64,000 nucleotides of DNA from Mycobacterium sp. HUMS_12744610 (GCF_041206865.1 NZ_JBGEDP010000001.1:2728001-2792000), one strand, 5' to 3'; shown: positions 53,605-62,534, numbered from the stretch's first letter. Notes: generated by a model not told the origin, from the letters alone. Translations and numbers: made by a program.

Positions 53605-53650
53605 GTGAAGTGGTTGCGAAATCTGCGCGGAGATGTCGCAACCACTTCAC
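53605..53650. terminator. Long perfect hairpin between convergent genes
   Basis: GTGAAGTGGTTGCGA (53605-53619) pairs with TCGCAACCACTTCAC (53636-53650) over 15 bases. Inside, ATCT and AGAT pair after one mismatch, leaving a 6-base loop. It lies after the mce operon and before the stop of the convergent hydrolase. A bidirectional terminator is likely; it could also be a small interspersed element. Confidence 0.65.
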
Positions 53651-53681
53651 TCTCGGCGAGCCGCCGCGCTCGCGATCGCCA

Positions 53682-54554
53682 CTAGCGCGACAGGAACGCC
53701 AGCACGGTGCTCTCGAACGCCTCCTTGGCCTCGATCATCGCCCAGTGCCCGGACTTCGGGAAGATGTGCAGTTCAGCGTTGGGGATGGTGCGCATCGGGA
53801 TGAGGGCCATGTCGGGCGGGCTCACCCTGTCGTCGCGGCCCCACGTCAGCAGCGTCGGGGCGGTCAGCTTGTGCATCGTCGCCCACGGCATCGGCCGGTC
53901 GGAGGCCTCCATCGCCGCGGTCATGGCGGCGAACGCCTCCTTGCCGTACATGCGGCGCGCGGCGGCCAGTGTCTCGGGGTCGGTGGCCAGCTGCCAGCGT
54001 TCCTCGATCAGCTCGTCGGTGATCAGCTTCTGGTCGTAGACCATCGATTTGAGCCAGTCCACCAGCCGCTGGCGGGTGGGGTCCTCGGTGAACTCCTGCA
54101 GCAGCCGGATGCCCTCGCTGGGGCTGGCGCTGAAGATGTTCGTGCCGATCCCGCCGATGGTCACCAGCCGGCCGATGCGGTCCGGGTTGCGGATCGCGAA
54201 GTTGATGCCGACCCCGCCGCCCATCGAGTTGCCGATGACGTGGACCCTGTCGACGCCGAGCGCGTCCAGGAACGGCACGACGGCGCCGTGCGCGGTCACC
54301 ATCGGGTGGCCCCCGACGTCCGGGCTCACGCCGAAGCCTGGGAACTCGAGGATCAGGCAGCGGTAGTGCTCGGCGAAGCGGGGCAGGAGTCCACGGAAGT
54401 TGCGCCAGCCGGTGACCCCGGGGCCGGAGCCGTGCAGGAACAACAGCGTGGGGCGGGAGTCGGGCCCGCAGTCGTAGTACCGCAGCGCGCCCTTGGGCGT
54501 TTCGATTTCGCGCAGGTCTTGCTCGACGACGATCGATTCAGAAGTGTTGGCCAC
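53682..54554 (-). CDS. Alpha/beta hydrolase, meta-cleavage C-C hydrolase (HsaD/BphD-like)
   Basis: The ~290-residue hydrolase has LHGSGPGVTGWRNFRG, which holds the oxyanion hole of meta-cleavage hydrolases, the nucleophile elbow GNSMGGG, an Asp in WGRDDRVSPP and the His in PKSGHWAMIEA. HsaD cuts the 4,9-DSHA ring product to a dienoate and DOHNAA. GTG 54554 is the chosen start (AGGG 8 bases upstream), as the residues before it are not hydrolase-like. It lies away from hsaC-like but is the expected next enzyme. Confidence 0.9.
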   Translation of the reverse strand: MANTSESIVVEQDLREIETPKGALRYYDCGPDSRPTLLFLHGSGPGVTGWRNFRGLLPRFAEHYRCLILEFPGFGVSPDVGGHPMVTAHGAVVPFLDALGVDRVHVIGNSMGGGVGINFAIRNPDRIGRLVTIGGIGTNIFSASPSEGIRLLQEFTEDPTRQRLVDWLKSMVYDQKLITDELIEERWQLATDPETLAAARRMYGKEAFAAMTAAMEASDRPMPWATMHKLTAPTLLTWGRDDRVSPPDMALIPMRTIPNAELHIFPKSGHWAMIEAKEAFESTVLAFLSR

Positions 54555-54636
54555 GCATGTCACCCTGCCATGCCCGCGCTTCGGGTGGGCAGCGGTGTTC
54601 CGCAGGCCGGTCATTCGACGGGTGAGCGCCCGGGGC

Positions 54637-55083
54637 TCAGCCCGCCGGCGTGCGTCCCATGGCCGAGTCTGGGGCCGTCCAATCCGTCGACACCCGGCGG
54701 TGTTCGATCAGCCAGGCGGCACCGTCGGGCACCAAGGTGTCGCGGTAGCGCCCGAAGTGGTCGAGCCCGATGTGGGTCAGCACGGTGAAATACGACGACA
54801 CCTGCGCCCGCCCGGCAGTCAGGCCGGTGATCAACACGTTGGTGAGATTATGCCGGACAACGGGTTTGACACCCGCGCTGTCGGCCAGGTCTCCGGTCAC
54901 GCCGCCGAGGAACTCGCGGATCTCGGAGCGCCCGCGCAGCGGGTTCAAGCCGCGAATCTCCAGAACGCCGTCGGGATGGAAGGTCTCGGCCAGCTCGTCG
55001 AGGCGGCCGGCGTCACCCGACCAGTTGTAGCGTGTCAGGGTTTCCCGGATCTGTTCGCGGGCGACGAGTTCCCACATCTCCAT
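54637..55083 (-). CDS. NTF2-like (SnoaL-type) protein
   Basis: The 148-residue protein has AREQIRETLTRYNWSGDAGRLDELAETFHPDGVLEI and GRSEIREFLGGV, with a VVRHNLTNVLI strand and an HRRVSTDW end, all typical of SnoaL-like proteins. It is 82 bases upstream of the HsaD-like hydrolase on the same strand, so probably same unit. Catalytic role unknown. Confidence 0.8.
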   Translation of the reverse strand: MEMWELVAREQIRETLTRYNWSGDAGRLDELAETFHPDGVLEIRGLNPLRGRSEIREFLGGVTGDLADSAGVKPVVRHNLTNVLITGLTAGRAQVSSYFTVLTHIGLDHFGRYRDTLVPDGAAWLIEHRRVSTDWTAPDSAMGRTPAG

Positions 55084-55138
55084 CGTGGTGACCCTAATGG
55101 CCCGGCGGCGGATCGCCGAGGACCGCGCGGGTCGACCG

Positions 55139-55318
55139 CTATCTGACGAGGTAAGGCCGGAAGTGGTGCCTGGTCGCCGGCGTGATGCCGTTGAGGTCGA
55201 AAACCGCGATCAGCGCGCGCAGCAGGTCGGGAGACCATTCGTGGAACGGAAGCTGGTCCACCCGGTCGAGCAGTTCGCAGCGCAGATAGTCGAGGTCGGG
55301 TTGTCGGTCGTCGGTCAT
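55139..55318 (-). CDS. Small hypothetical protein
   Basis: The 59-residue protein (MTDDRQPDLDYLRCELLDR start) contains ELLDRVDQLPFHEWSPDLLRALIAVFDL and no known motif. ATG 55318 is the likely start; the frame extends to 55378. It lies 55 bases before the NTF2-like gene. Codon use is similar to neighbours. Function unknown. Confidence 0.45.
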   Translation of the reverse strand: MTDDRQPDLDYLRCELLDRVDQLPFHEWSPDLLRALIAVFDLNGITPATRHHFRPYLVR

Positions 55319-55703
55319 CAGCGGGTTGGCGGTTGTTGGCGCATCGACCCAGTTCCTTCCCGAGGGGTGGGCGATCATCGTGGCGGCCGCTTCGTGTTTG
55401 CGCGTGGTGGTTGATCTGTGCCGACATTAAGCCGGGAGCCGGGCGGGTGTACAGTTCGGCGGCCGGACTCGAACCCAATTCCCGGCGGAAAATCAGCAGG
55501 TTGTCAGGTTCGCGTCGCGGCGAACGCCGCCGCGGCGGCGCCGAATTGACTCGCGGTTTCCGGTAGATGTCGGCGCACCCAACCGGTGCCCAATGATTTG
55601 CCGGGCATTAGCCGGGCGTTGGCCTTCCCGGAGGGTTGCCGCAGGCGGTGCCTGTCGCGCTTGGTTGCCGCCGGATTGCTCCACGGCGTACATCGCGGTG
55701 GGC
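55319..55703. other. Intergenic region, no gene seen
   Basis: About 385 bases between two minus-strand genes. Short open frames occur, such as one ending 55493 with a GKSLGTGWVRRHLPE-like shadow in another frame, but none has a ribosome site. It presumably holds the promoter of the NTF2-like and hydrolase genes. No clear palindrome. Confidence 0.45.
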
Positions 55704-56705
55704 TCAGCCGTCGACGATCGCCCGAAATTCGACCTGCGGTGCGACGGTCACGTCGGCGCTGAGCGAGTTGGCGATGTAGCACTCCCGATGCGCCACGGCG
55801 ACGAGGTGGCGCACCTGCGCTGCGGTCGCTCCCGCCGCCACGACGATCCGCGGTCGCAGCGCGATGCGGCTCAGCCGCATCGGGGGAGTACCGGCGGGCA
55901 TGACGCCCACCGCGTCGTCGGTGTAGCCGAGCACGTCGACGCGCGCCCGGGCTGCCGCGGCGAGAAACGACAGCAGCTGACACGACGCCGCGGCCATCAC
56001 CAGCAGCTGTTCGGGGTTGAGCCGGTCCGCGGTACCGAGGAACGCCGGGTCCGCCGACAGTGTCAGCGTGTCGTGGGCCGGGGGCGCGCTGACCTGATGC
56101 TCGCGCCGATAGTCGCGGTAGCCGACTCCCGTCGAGCCCTGCCAGCTGCACCGAACCCGATAAGCGTGGTCTCCGAGACCCGCGACGGGGACAACGCCCG
56201 CCGGCGCGCCGACCTGGCGGCGGATGTCGAGGAGGTGATGCCGGGCCTCGTGCACGGTGTGGACGGCGAGCCAGCGCAGCGACCGCTCCTGCGTCCGCGG
56301 GTAGTGGTAGACCACCGTTCGGTCCCACTCGCCGTCGCCCAAGCGGGCCAAGACGTTGGCGAAAAGCGCTGCGGCGTCTTCGAGTTGGCGCGCCACGTCG
56401 ATCGGGTCCTGCTCGTCGTACCCGTCGTGGTCGACCCGCTCCTCGCGCCCCATGGCGGCGCAGTCCGCCCCGTCCGCCCGCCGGGCCGCCAGGACGCGCT
56501 CGCGCTGCACCAGCAGCACGTCGCGCAGGTGGCATCCGTAGCCCAGCGGCGACCACACCTCCGGCCGAGGGCGAGACCGGGCGTCGACCGCACCGTCGCG
56601 CAGGACCGCCGCGACCTCGGCCACTCCCGCCCGGATGTCGTCCCCGGCCGCCTGGGCCAGGCGGAGGTCGTAGGTGAAACCGCATTCGGGGCAGCGTTCG
56701 GCCAT
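55704..56705 (-). CDS. DinB-like domain fused to OsmC-like domain
   Basis: The 333-residue protein begins with a CPECGFTYD zinc-ribbon-like turn. Residues ~20-170 form a DinB/maleylpyruvate-isomerase-type four-helix bundle, with metal histidines in GYGCHLRDVLL and HTVHEARHHLLD. Residues ~195-333 are OsmC-like: LNPEQLLVMAAASCQLLSFLAAAARARV holds one cysteine of the peroxidase motif, and AHRECYIANSL the second. The first half may use mycothiol; the second reduces organic hydroperoxides. The fusion suggests thiol-based detoxification. It is divergent from the molybdopterin gene at 56775. Confidence 0.85.
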   Translation of the reverse strand: MAERCPECGFTYDLRLAQAAGDDIRAGVAEVAAVLRDGAVDARSRPRPEVWSPLGYGCHLRDVLLVQRERVLAARRADGADCAAMGREERVDHDGYDEQDPIDVARQLEDAAALFANVLARLGDGEWDRTVVYHYPRTQERSLRWLAVHTVHEARHHLLDIRRQVGAPAGVVPVAGLGDHAYRVRCSWQGSTGVGYRDYRREHQVSAPPAHDTLTLSADPAFLGTADRLNPEQLLVMAAASCQLLSFLAAAARARVDVLGYTDDAVGVMPAGTPPMRLSRIALRPRIVVAAGATAAQVRHLVAVAHRECYIANSLSADVTVAPQVEFRAIVDG

Positions 56706-56774
56706 CGCGCCATCTTTTCAGAGACCCGCAGCACCCACTTCCGCTACGCCAGGTCGCGGAATACAGTTGGGCGG

Positions 56775-58560
56775 GTGACGACCGGCGAACGCACCAGGTA
56801 CCTGCGCACCTGCCCACTCTGTGAAGCCATGTGCGGGTTGGAGATTCACGTCGAAGGCGGCCCAAAAGACGGCAAGGTCACCGGCATCCGCGGAAACCGC
56901 GACGACGTGTGGAGCCGGGGGCACCTGTGCCCGAAGGGCGCGTCGCTGGCCGCGCTGCACCACGACCCCGACCGCATCCGCCGCCCGTTGATCAAGGTCG
57001 ACGGGCAATGGCGCGAGGTCAGCTGGGACGCCGCGTTCCGCCGCTGCACCGAGCTGCTGGCGCCGGTGATCGACAAGTACGGGATCGGTGCGGTCACCGC
57101 CTACGCCGGTAACCCACTAGCACATTCGTTTTCGCTGGCCCGCTACGCGGGTGTGCTGATGGGGATGTCGGGGATACCGATCACGTATTCGCCGGGCACG
57201 GTCGACCAATGGCCGAAAAACCTGTCGTCGCACCTGATGTACGGGCTGTGGTGGAACTTCCCGGTACCCGACATCGAGCGCACCGACCTGATGGTGATCA
57301 TGGGCGCCAATCCCGCCGCGTCGCAGGGTTCGCTGCTGGCCGTGGCGCGATGCTCCCCAAGCCGGCGGCCTGGTCGATCACCACCCAGCCGCTGCCCGGC
57401 CTGGAAAGCGGCGCAGCCGAATTCGGCCGCTGGCGCACCCGGGTGCGCGGCGCCAAGGAGGTCCTCGGTCAGGCTCCGGTGTCGTGCAGGCCGAAGAGAT
57501 CGCCACACCGGGCGACGGGCAGCTCAAGGCGCTGATCACCGTAGCCGGCAACCCGGTGCTGTCCACGCCCGGCGGCGACAGGCTCGACGAGGCGCTGCCG
57601 ATGCTGGAAGCAATGATCTCCGTCGACCTGTGGCTCAACGAGATGACGCGGCATGCCGACGTGATCCTGCCCGGGTTGTCCCCGCTCGAGCAGCCGCACC
57701 ACGACGACCTGATCCTGCTGTTCGCGATACGCAGCATCGCCAACTATTCGGCGCCGGTGTTCGACCCGGGCGACCGCCCGCACGAGTGGGAGATCCTGAT
57801 CCGGCTCACCGGCCTGTGCACCGGCACCCCGGCCGAGGACGTCGACGTGGCGGCGATCGACGACGGGTTCTTCGACTACCTGGCCTTCACCCAGGGACTC
57901 GACGGAGCGAAGATCCGCGAACTCTATGAGTACGGCGGCCCGGAGCGCATGCTCGACCTCACGCTGCGGACCGGTCCCTTCGGCGACCGCTACGGCGAGA
58001 ACCCGGGCGGACTGACCCTCGACCTGCTCAAAGCCAACCCGAACGGGATCGACTTCGGGCCGATGGTGCCCCAGCTGCCCGACCTGCTCGGCACCCCCGA
58101 CAAGAAGATCCGGCTCGCCCCGCAATACCTGCTCGACGACCTGCCGCGGCTGGCCGCGCGGCTGCAGCGCCCCGCCGACGAGCTCGTCCTCGTGAGCCGC
58201 CGGCATCTGCGGTCGAACAACACCTGGCTGCACAATGTGCCCGCGCTGATGAAGGGCAAGGACCGGTGCACGCTGCTGATGCACCTCGACGACGCGGCCC
58301 GCCGCGAGATCGCCGACGACGACGTCGTCACGGTGAAGTCGTCGGCCGGCGAGATCAGCGTGCCCGTCGAAATCACCGACGCGATCAGGCCGGGCGTGGT
58401 GTCGATGCCCCACGGCTGGGGGCACGGCAAGCCGGGCACCCGCATGGCGGTGGCCAACGGCTCACCGGGCGTCAACACCAACGTGCTGTCCCCGCCGACG
58501 TTCCTCGACGAACGGTCCGGCAACGGCGCCCTCAACGGCATCCCGGTGACCATCGGCTGA
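56775..58560 (+). pseudogene. Molybdopterin oxidoreductase (formate-dehydrogenase-like), decayed
   Basis: From GTG 56775 the first 189 residues are normal: the [4Fe-4S] motif CPLCEAMCGLEI with HLCPKGAS, then the domain start to IMGANPAASQGSLLA. At about 57340 the frame changes and ~200 residues expected in the family are missing; the text resumes in frame two as RGAMLPKPAAWSITTQPLPGL. At about 57488 a one-base loss moves it again, to QAEEIATPGDGQLK in frame three, from which the rest is intact (LNEMTRHADVILPG to GHGKPGTRMA). The deleted part binds the cofactor, so the product cannot work. Intact relatives are ~740 residues. Confidence 0.88.
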
Positions 58561-58638
58561 CACGCCACCGTCGATGTTTACGGTGGACACGGGCGGGGCA
58601 TCGGAGAAGGGCCGGGAAAAGCCATAACGGGAGGGGCG

Positions 58639-60066
58639 GTGGAGACCGTACTCGGGGTGTCGATGACACCCACGATGGTTCGGATGGTGCTGGTCGAGGG
58701 CGAGAACGCTGACGGCGCCACCGTGGACACGGAAGGCTTCGAACTGCCCGCTGGGCAGAGTCCTGACGACACCGACGCCCCCAGTCAGGTGGTCTCGGCG
58801 ATCCTCGGAACCCGGGAAGGTGCGGTCGACGCCGGCTACCAGCTTTCATCGATCGGGGTGACGTGGACCGAGGCCGGACAGGCCGCCGCCCTGAACGACT
58901 TGCTGGCCGGATTGAAAATCGAGAAAGTCATGCTGGTCTCGGCTTTCTTGGCCGCGGCCGCGCTGGCTCAGACGGTGGGCAGCGCGACGCGCTACGCGCA
59001 CACCGCGCTGCTGTTCCTGGAGCCCTACACCGCGACGCTCGCGGTGGTCGACTCCGCGGACGGTTCGCTGGCCGACGTGCGGCGACAGAACCTACCCGAC
59101 GACGAGGACGCTGCCGTCGCAGCATTGATCGCGATGGTCGCCGGTGTCGACGCGCTGCAACCGCGGCCGGACGGCCTGTTCGTCGTCGGCTCCGACGGTG
59201 TCGACGTCGCCGCGATCAAAGGGCAGCTGCAGCAGGCGACGTCGCTGGTGGTGAGCACACCCGAGGAGCCGGAGACGGCGCTGGCGATGGGCGCGGCGCT
59301 GGCGTCGGCCAACCCGCCGTTGTTCTCCTCGTCGACGGCCGCTCTGGCCTACGCGCAAGATCCCGGCACGGGCGTGGTGGGCCCGCACGCGGCCGTCCCC
59401 GGCTACCTGGAGGTCCCGGCTCCCGCCGACCAGGGCGACGAGGGGCTGGCCTACAGCGCCGTCCCCGACGAGGACGCTGACGCGCTGACGACCGCCACCG
59501 GCGGCCTTGCCGCGTCCGCGATCGGTGCCGAGGAGGACGGCGAACCGCGGGAGACGACCAGACCGTTCCTGGTGGCCATAGGCGTGTTGTCGCTGTTCGT
59601 CGCCGGGGTGGTGGCGCTCGTGTTCGCACTGGCCTTCGCCATCCGGCCACACGTCGACGACCGGCCCGCCATCGGCGCGACCGCCGTCGCCCCGGCGAAG
59701 CCGCCCCCGCCGCCGGCCCCGCCCGCCAAACCGGCAACCAATCAGCGCCCCCCGGTGAAGCCGGCACCGGCCGCGCCGGCCCCGGCAGCCCCTCCGGCCC
59801 CGGCGGCTCCACAGGCCCCTCCGCCGCCCCCGCTGCCCGCCCCACCGGTGCCCCTCGGCCCGCCCGGCCCGCCGATCCCCGCGCCGGGCGCGGGCATACC
59901 GGGCGGAGCCCCCGGCCCACCGATCCCCGGAGTTCCACCGATTTTCGGGGGGCCTCCCGGTCCACCGATCCCCGGACCCGGTCCGGTGGGTGGTCCCGGC
60001 GGACCCCCGGGCATCCCGATCCCGCACCTCCCGGTGCCGGGCATCCCGGGCATTCCGGGTCTCTGA
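58639..60066 (+). CDS. Membrane protein with actin-like N-terminal domain and proline/glycine-rich tail (DUF7159-like)
   Basis: The 475-residue protein begins VLGVSMTPTMVRMVLVEGENADG and continues with a ~290-residue domain seen in mycobacterial DUF7159 proteins, with an ASKHA-like feel (TALLFLEPYTATLAVVDS) that is not certain. One membrane helix (PFLVAIGVLSLFVAGVVALVF) follows at ~310-335, then a ~130-residue tail of Pro/Ala and GPPGPPIPG-type repeats. The tail is probably outside and resembles wall-spanning linkers. GTG 58639 has GGGAGGGG just upstream. Function unknown. Confidence 0.8.
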   Translation: METVLGVSMTPTMVRMVLVEGENADGATVDTEGFELPAGQSPDDTDAPSQVVSAILGTREGAVDAGYQLSSIGVTWTEAGQAAALNDLLAGLKIEKVMLVSAFLAAAALAQTVGSATRYAHTALLFLEPYTATLAVVDSADGSLADVRRQNLPDDEDAAVAALIAMVAGVDALQPRPDGLFVVGSDGVDVAAIKGQLQQATSLVVSTPEEPETALAMGAALASANPPLFSSSTAALAYAQDPGTGVVGPHAAVPGYLEVPAPADQGDEGLAYSAVPDEDADALTTATGGLAASAIGAEEDGEPRETTRPFLVAIGVLSLFVAGVVALVFALAFAIRPHVDDRPAIGATAVAPAKPPPPPAPPAKPATNQRPPVKPAPAAPAPAAPPAPAAPQAPPPPPLPAPPVPLGPPGPPIPAPGAGIPGGAPGPPIPGVPPIFGGPPGPPIPGPGPVGGPGGPPGIPIPHLPVPGIPGIPGL

Positions 60067-60131
60067 CGGGCCGCTTTCGCGCGGCTCTGTGCGCGATGAA
60101 CCTTGAGGGGCCGCCGCTCGTCGGCTGGGGT

Positions 60132-61241
60132 ATGACTGCAACAAGGTATTCTCGGCCCTCGCAATGTTCCGCTCATCATGGCCGCGGCGCGGCCCCGCGG
60201 ATCGCCGGCACCGCCGTGGCGTTCACCCGGCACCGTTACGACCAGGACGAAGTGGCGCACGAGCTCACCGAGTTCGCGGAGCCCGGGTTCATGCGCTTCG
60301 CTCAGACGACGGGTGTCGACCGTCGCAGCCTCGCGCTGCCGCTGTCGCGCTACCCGCGTCTGAGCGGGTTCACCGAAGCCAATGACGCCTACCTGGAGGT
60401 CGCCGTCGACCTGGGTGAACATGCCCTGCGCGAGGCGCTCGCCGAGGCGAATGTCGAACCGCACGAGGTGGATTCGATCGTGATGGTTTCCAGCACGGGT
60501 ATCGCGGTACCGACGATCGACGCGCGGCTGATCTCGCGGGTCGGCCTGCGGCCGGACATCAAGCGGGTCCCGCTGTTCGGGCTCGGCTGCGTGGCGGGCG
60601 CCGCGGGGATGGCACGCGTCCACGACTACCTGCACGGCTACCCGGGGGATGTGGCCGTGTTGTTGTCGGTCGAGCTGTGCTCGCTGACACTGCAGCGTGA
60701 CGACGCCTCGATCCCGGCCCTGATCGGTGTGTCGCTGTTCGGGGACGGCGCGGCCGCGGTGGTCGCCACCGGCGCAGACCGGAACACGTTGGGGCACAAC
60801 CTCGACCGTGCCCCCCACGTCCTGGCGACCCGGAGCCGTGTGGTGCCCGAGACCGTCGACGTCATGGGCTGGAACGTCGGCTCCAGCGGCTTTCGGCTCG
60901 TCATGACCCGCGACGTCCCGAAGATGGTCGACGACCACCTGCGCGGCGAGGTCGAGAGCCTTCTGGCCGAACACGGGCTGACCGTCGCGGACATCTCGAC
61001 GTGGGTGTGCCATCCCGGCGGTCCGAAAGTGCTCGACTCAATCGAGAACGCGCTGGGGCTTTCGCCGGAGGCGCTGGCACACAGCCGGGATTCGATGCGC
61101 GAGAACGGCAACATCTCGTCGGCGTCGGTGCTCGACGTGCTGCGCAGGACGGTCGCCACGCCGCCGGCCGCCGGCGAGTTCGGGGTGATGCTGGCGATGG
61201 GTCCGGGCTTCAGCTTCGAGCTTTTGCTGCTGCGGTGGTGA
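60132..61241 (+). CDS. Type III polyketide synthase (chalcone-synthase-like)
   Basis: The ~369-residue thiolase-fold enzyme has the catalytic Cys in FGLGCVAGAAG, the His in WVCHPGGPKV and the Asn in ENGNISSAS. LMLAMGPGFSFELLLLRW is the family end. Mycobacterial relatives (Pks10, Pks11, Pks18) extend long acyl-CoAs with malonyl-CoA to make alkylpyrones or alkylresorcinols. The exact start is unclear: ATG 60132 is chosen, ATG 60096 is possible, and neither has a good ribosome site. The next gene is a broken methyltransferase that usually partners such synthases. Confidence 0.9.
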   Translation: MTATRYSRPSQCSAHHGRGAAPRIAGTAVAFTRHRYDQDEVAHELTEFAEPGFMRFAQTTGVDRRSLALPLSRYPRLSGFTEANDAYLEVAVDLGEHALREALAEANVEPHEVDSIVMVSSTGIAVPTIDARLISRVGLRPDIKRVPLFGLGCVAGAAGMARVHDYLHGYPGDVAVLLSVELCSLTLQRDDASIPALIGVSLFGDGAAAVVATGADRNTLGHNLDRAPHVLATRSRVVPETVDVMGWNVGSSGFRLVMTRDVPKMVDDHLRGEVESLLAEHGLTVADISTWVCHPGGPKVLDSIENALGLSPEALAHSRDSMRENGNISSASVLDVLRRTVATPPAAGEFGVMLAMGPGFSFELLLLRW

Positions 61242-61252
61242 GGAGGCTGCTC

Positions 61253-61674
61253 ATGTATTTCCTGTTCGTCCTCGCTGTCGCCGTCGAGCGCCTGATCGAG
61301 CTCGCGGTCTCACGGAGCCACACCAGATGGTCAATCGCGCACGGCGGCAAAGAATTCGGGCGCTAAGACTACCCGGCGATGATGAGTGTTCATGCTTTGC
61401 TACTGGTTTCGTGCGTCGTCGAGGTGTGGTCCGCGCACGCGCCGTTTATTCCGTGGCTGGGCTGGCCGATGGTTGCCGTGGTGGCGCTCAGCACCGCCGT
61501 CCGGTGGCGGTGCGCCACCCCAACTACGTCGCGGTCGCGGCGGAGGTGGCGGCGTTGCCGCTGATCCATTCCGCGTGGCTGACTGCGGTGGTGTTCAGCC
61601 TTGCCAATGCGCTGGTGCTGACCGTGCGGATCCGCGCCGAGAACGCGGCCCTGGGATATGTCCGAGCGGCCTAG
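61253..61674 (+). pseudogene. Isoprenylcysteine carboxyl methyltransferase-like protein, broken
   Basis: ATG 61253 with AGGAGG 6 bases upstream starts MYFLFVLAVAVERLIELAVSRSH, a membrane helix. After 37 codons an in-frame TAA (61364) interrupts the GGKEFGR-to-DYPAM region; the frame continues YPAMMSVHALLL to ALSTAVRW. At about 61500 the middle helix region is missing (~30 residues) and the frame changes, resuming as AVRHPNYVAVAAEVAALPLIHSAWLTAVVF, which holds the family cofactor motif RHPxYxxxxxE. Two independent lesions show it is a pseudogene. The intact family methylates products of type III synthases. Confidence 0.85.
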
Positions 61675-62534
61675 GGCGCGATGGGGCGGTTAGTCCATTC
61701 CCGGCCGGCCCGGCGCGACGAGCGGAACCAACCGCCCGCCGCGCCGGTGCCGCCGTCTGTCGGGATGGTGTGCCCGGTGACGAACGCCGAAAGATCCGAT
61801 GCCAGAAAGAGAATCACCCGCGCCTGGTCCTCGGGCACCCCCATGCGCCCGATCGGGACCCATTGCGGCCACTGCGCCTGCTCCTCGGCGGACAGCCATT
61901 GCGAATAGGGCACCTGTAGGGATTCGGTGACGTCGGGCCCGATCGCGTTGACGCGCACACCGTCGCGGCCGACCTGGACCGCGAGGCTTCGGGTGAAGTG
62001 GATGACCGCGGCCTTGAAGGCCGCATACACCGGATCCTCCGGATAACCGCGCAAACCCTCGACGGAGGACACGTTGACGATCGCGCCGGCGTGCCTCTCG
62101 ATCATCGCGGGCAGAAACGCCCGGGTCACGACGAAGACGTGGTGCAGGTTGACCCGGTACAACTCGTCCCACAATTGCGGGTCGGTGTCGACGAAATTGC
62201 CGGGGTGGCGCAGCCAGTGACCGACGTTGTTCACCAGCACATCGACCCGGCCGAATCGATCCAGGACCGCGCGGGCCAGGTCGGCGACCTGGCCGGAGTC
62301 GCGAACGTCGGCCACCACCGCCGTGGCGGCGCCGCCGGACGACGTGATCTGCTCGGCGGTGCCACGGGCCAGATCGGCATCGATGTCGACGACCACCACC
62401 CGGGCGCCGTGCCGGGCGAACAACCGTGCGGTGGCGGCTCCGATCCCGCCGCCGGCGCCCGTGACCACCGCGACCCGGTCCGCGAGCAGAGCGGCGGCGC
62501 CCGCCGGAGCTTCCGCGTTGTCCATGCTCACCAT
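61671..62534 (-). CDS. Short-chain dehydrogenase/reductase
   Basis: The 287-residue SDR has TGAGGGIGAATARLFARHG, NNVGHWLRHPGNF, and YAAFKAAVIHFTRSL as active site. GHTIPTDGGTGAAGG closes the fold. The serine is in VNVSSVEG. It is an insert-containing glucose/ribitol-type SDR. ATG 62534 or ATG 62525 may start it. Its stop overlaps the broken methyltransferase end on the other strand by 4 bases. Substrate unknown. Confidence 0.85.
   Translation of the reverse strand: MVSMDNAEAPAGAAALLADRVAVVTGAGGGIGAATARLFARHGARVVVVDIDADLARGTAEQITSSGGAATAVVADVRDSGQVADLARAVLDRFGRVDVLVNNVGHWLRHPGNFVDTDPQLWDELYRVNLHHVFVVTRAFLPAMIERHAGAIVNVSSVEGLRGYPEDPVYAAFKAAVIHFTRSLAVQVGRDGVRVNAIGPDVTESLQVPYSQWLSAEEQAQWPQWVPIGRMGVPEDQARVILFLASDLSAFVTGHTIPTDGGTGAAGGWFRSSRRAGREWTNRPIAP

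Noticed and set aside
55504..56865. 453-codon minus-strand open frame over the DinB-OsmC gene
   Set aside because: Composition is Arg/Gly/Pro shadow; the 333-residue frame alongside has both recognisable domains.
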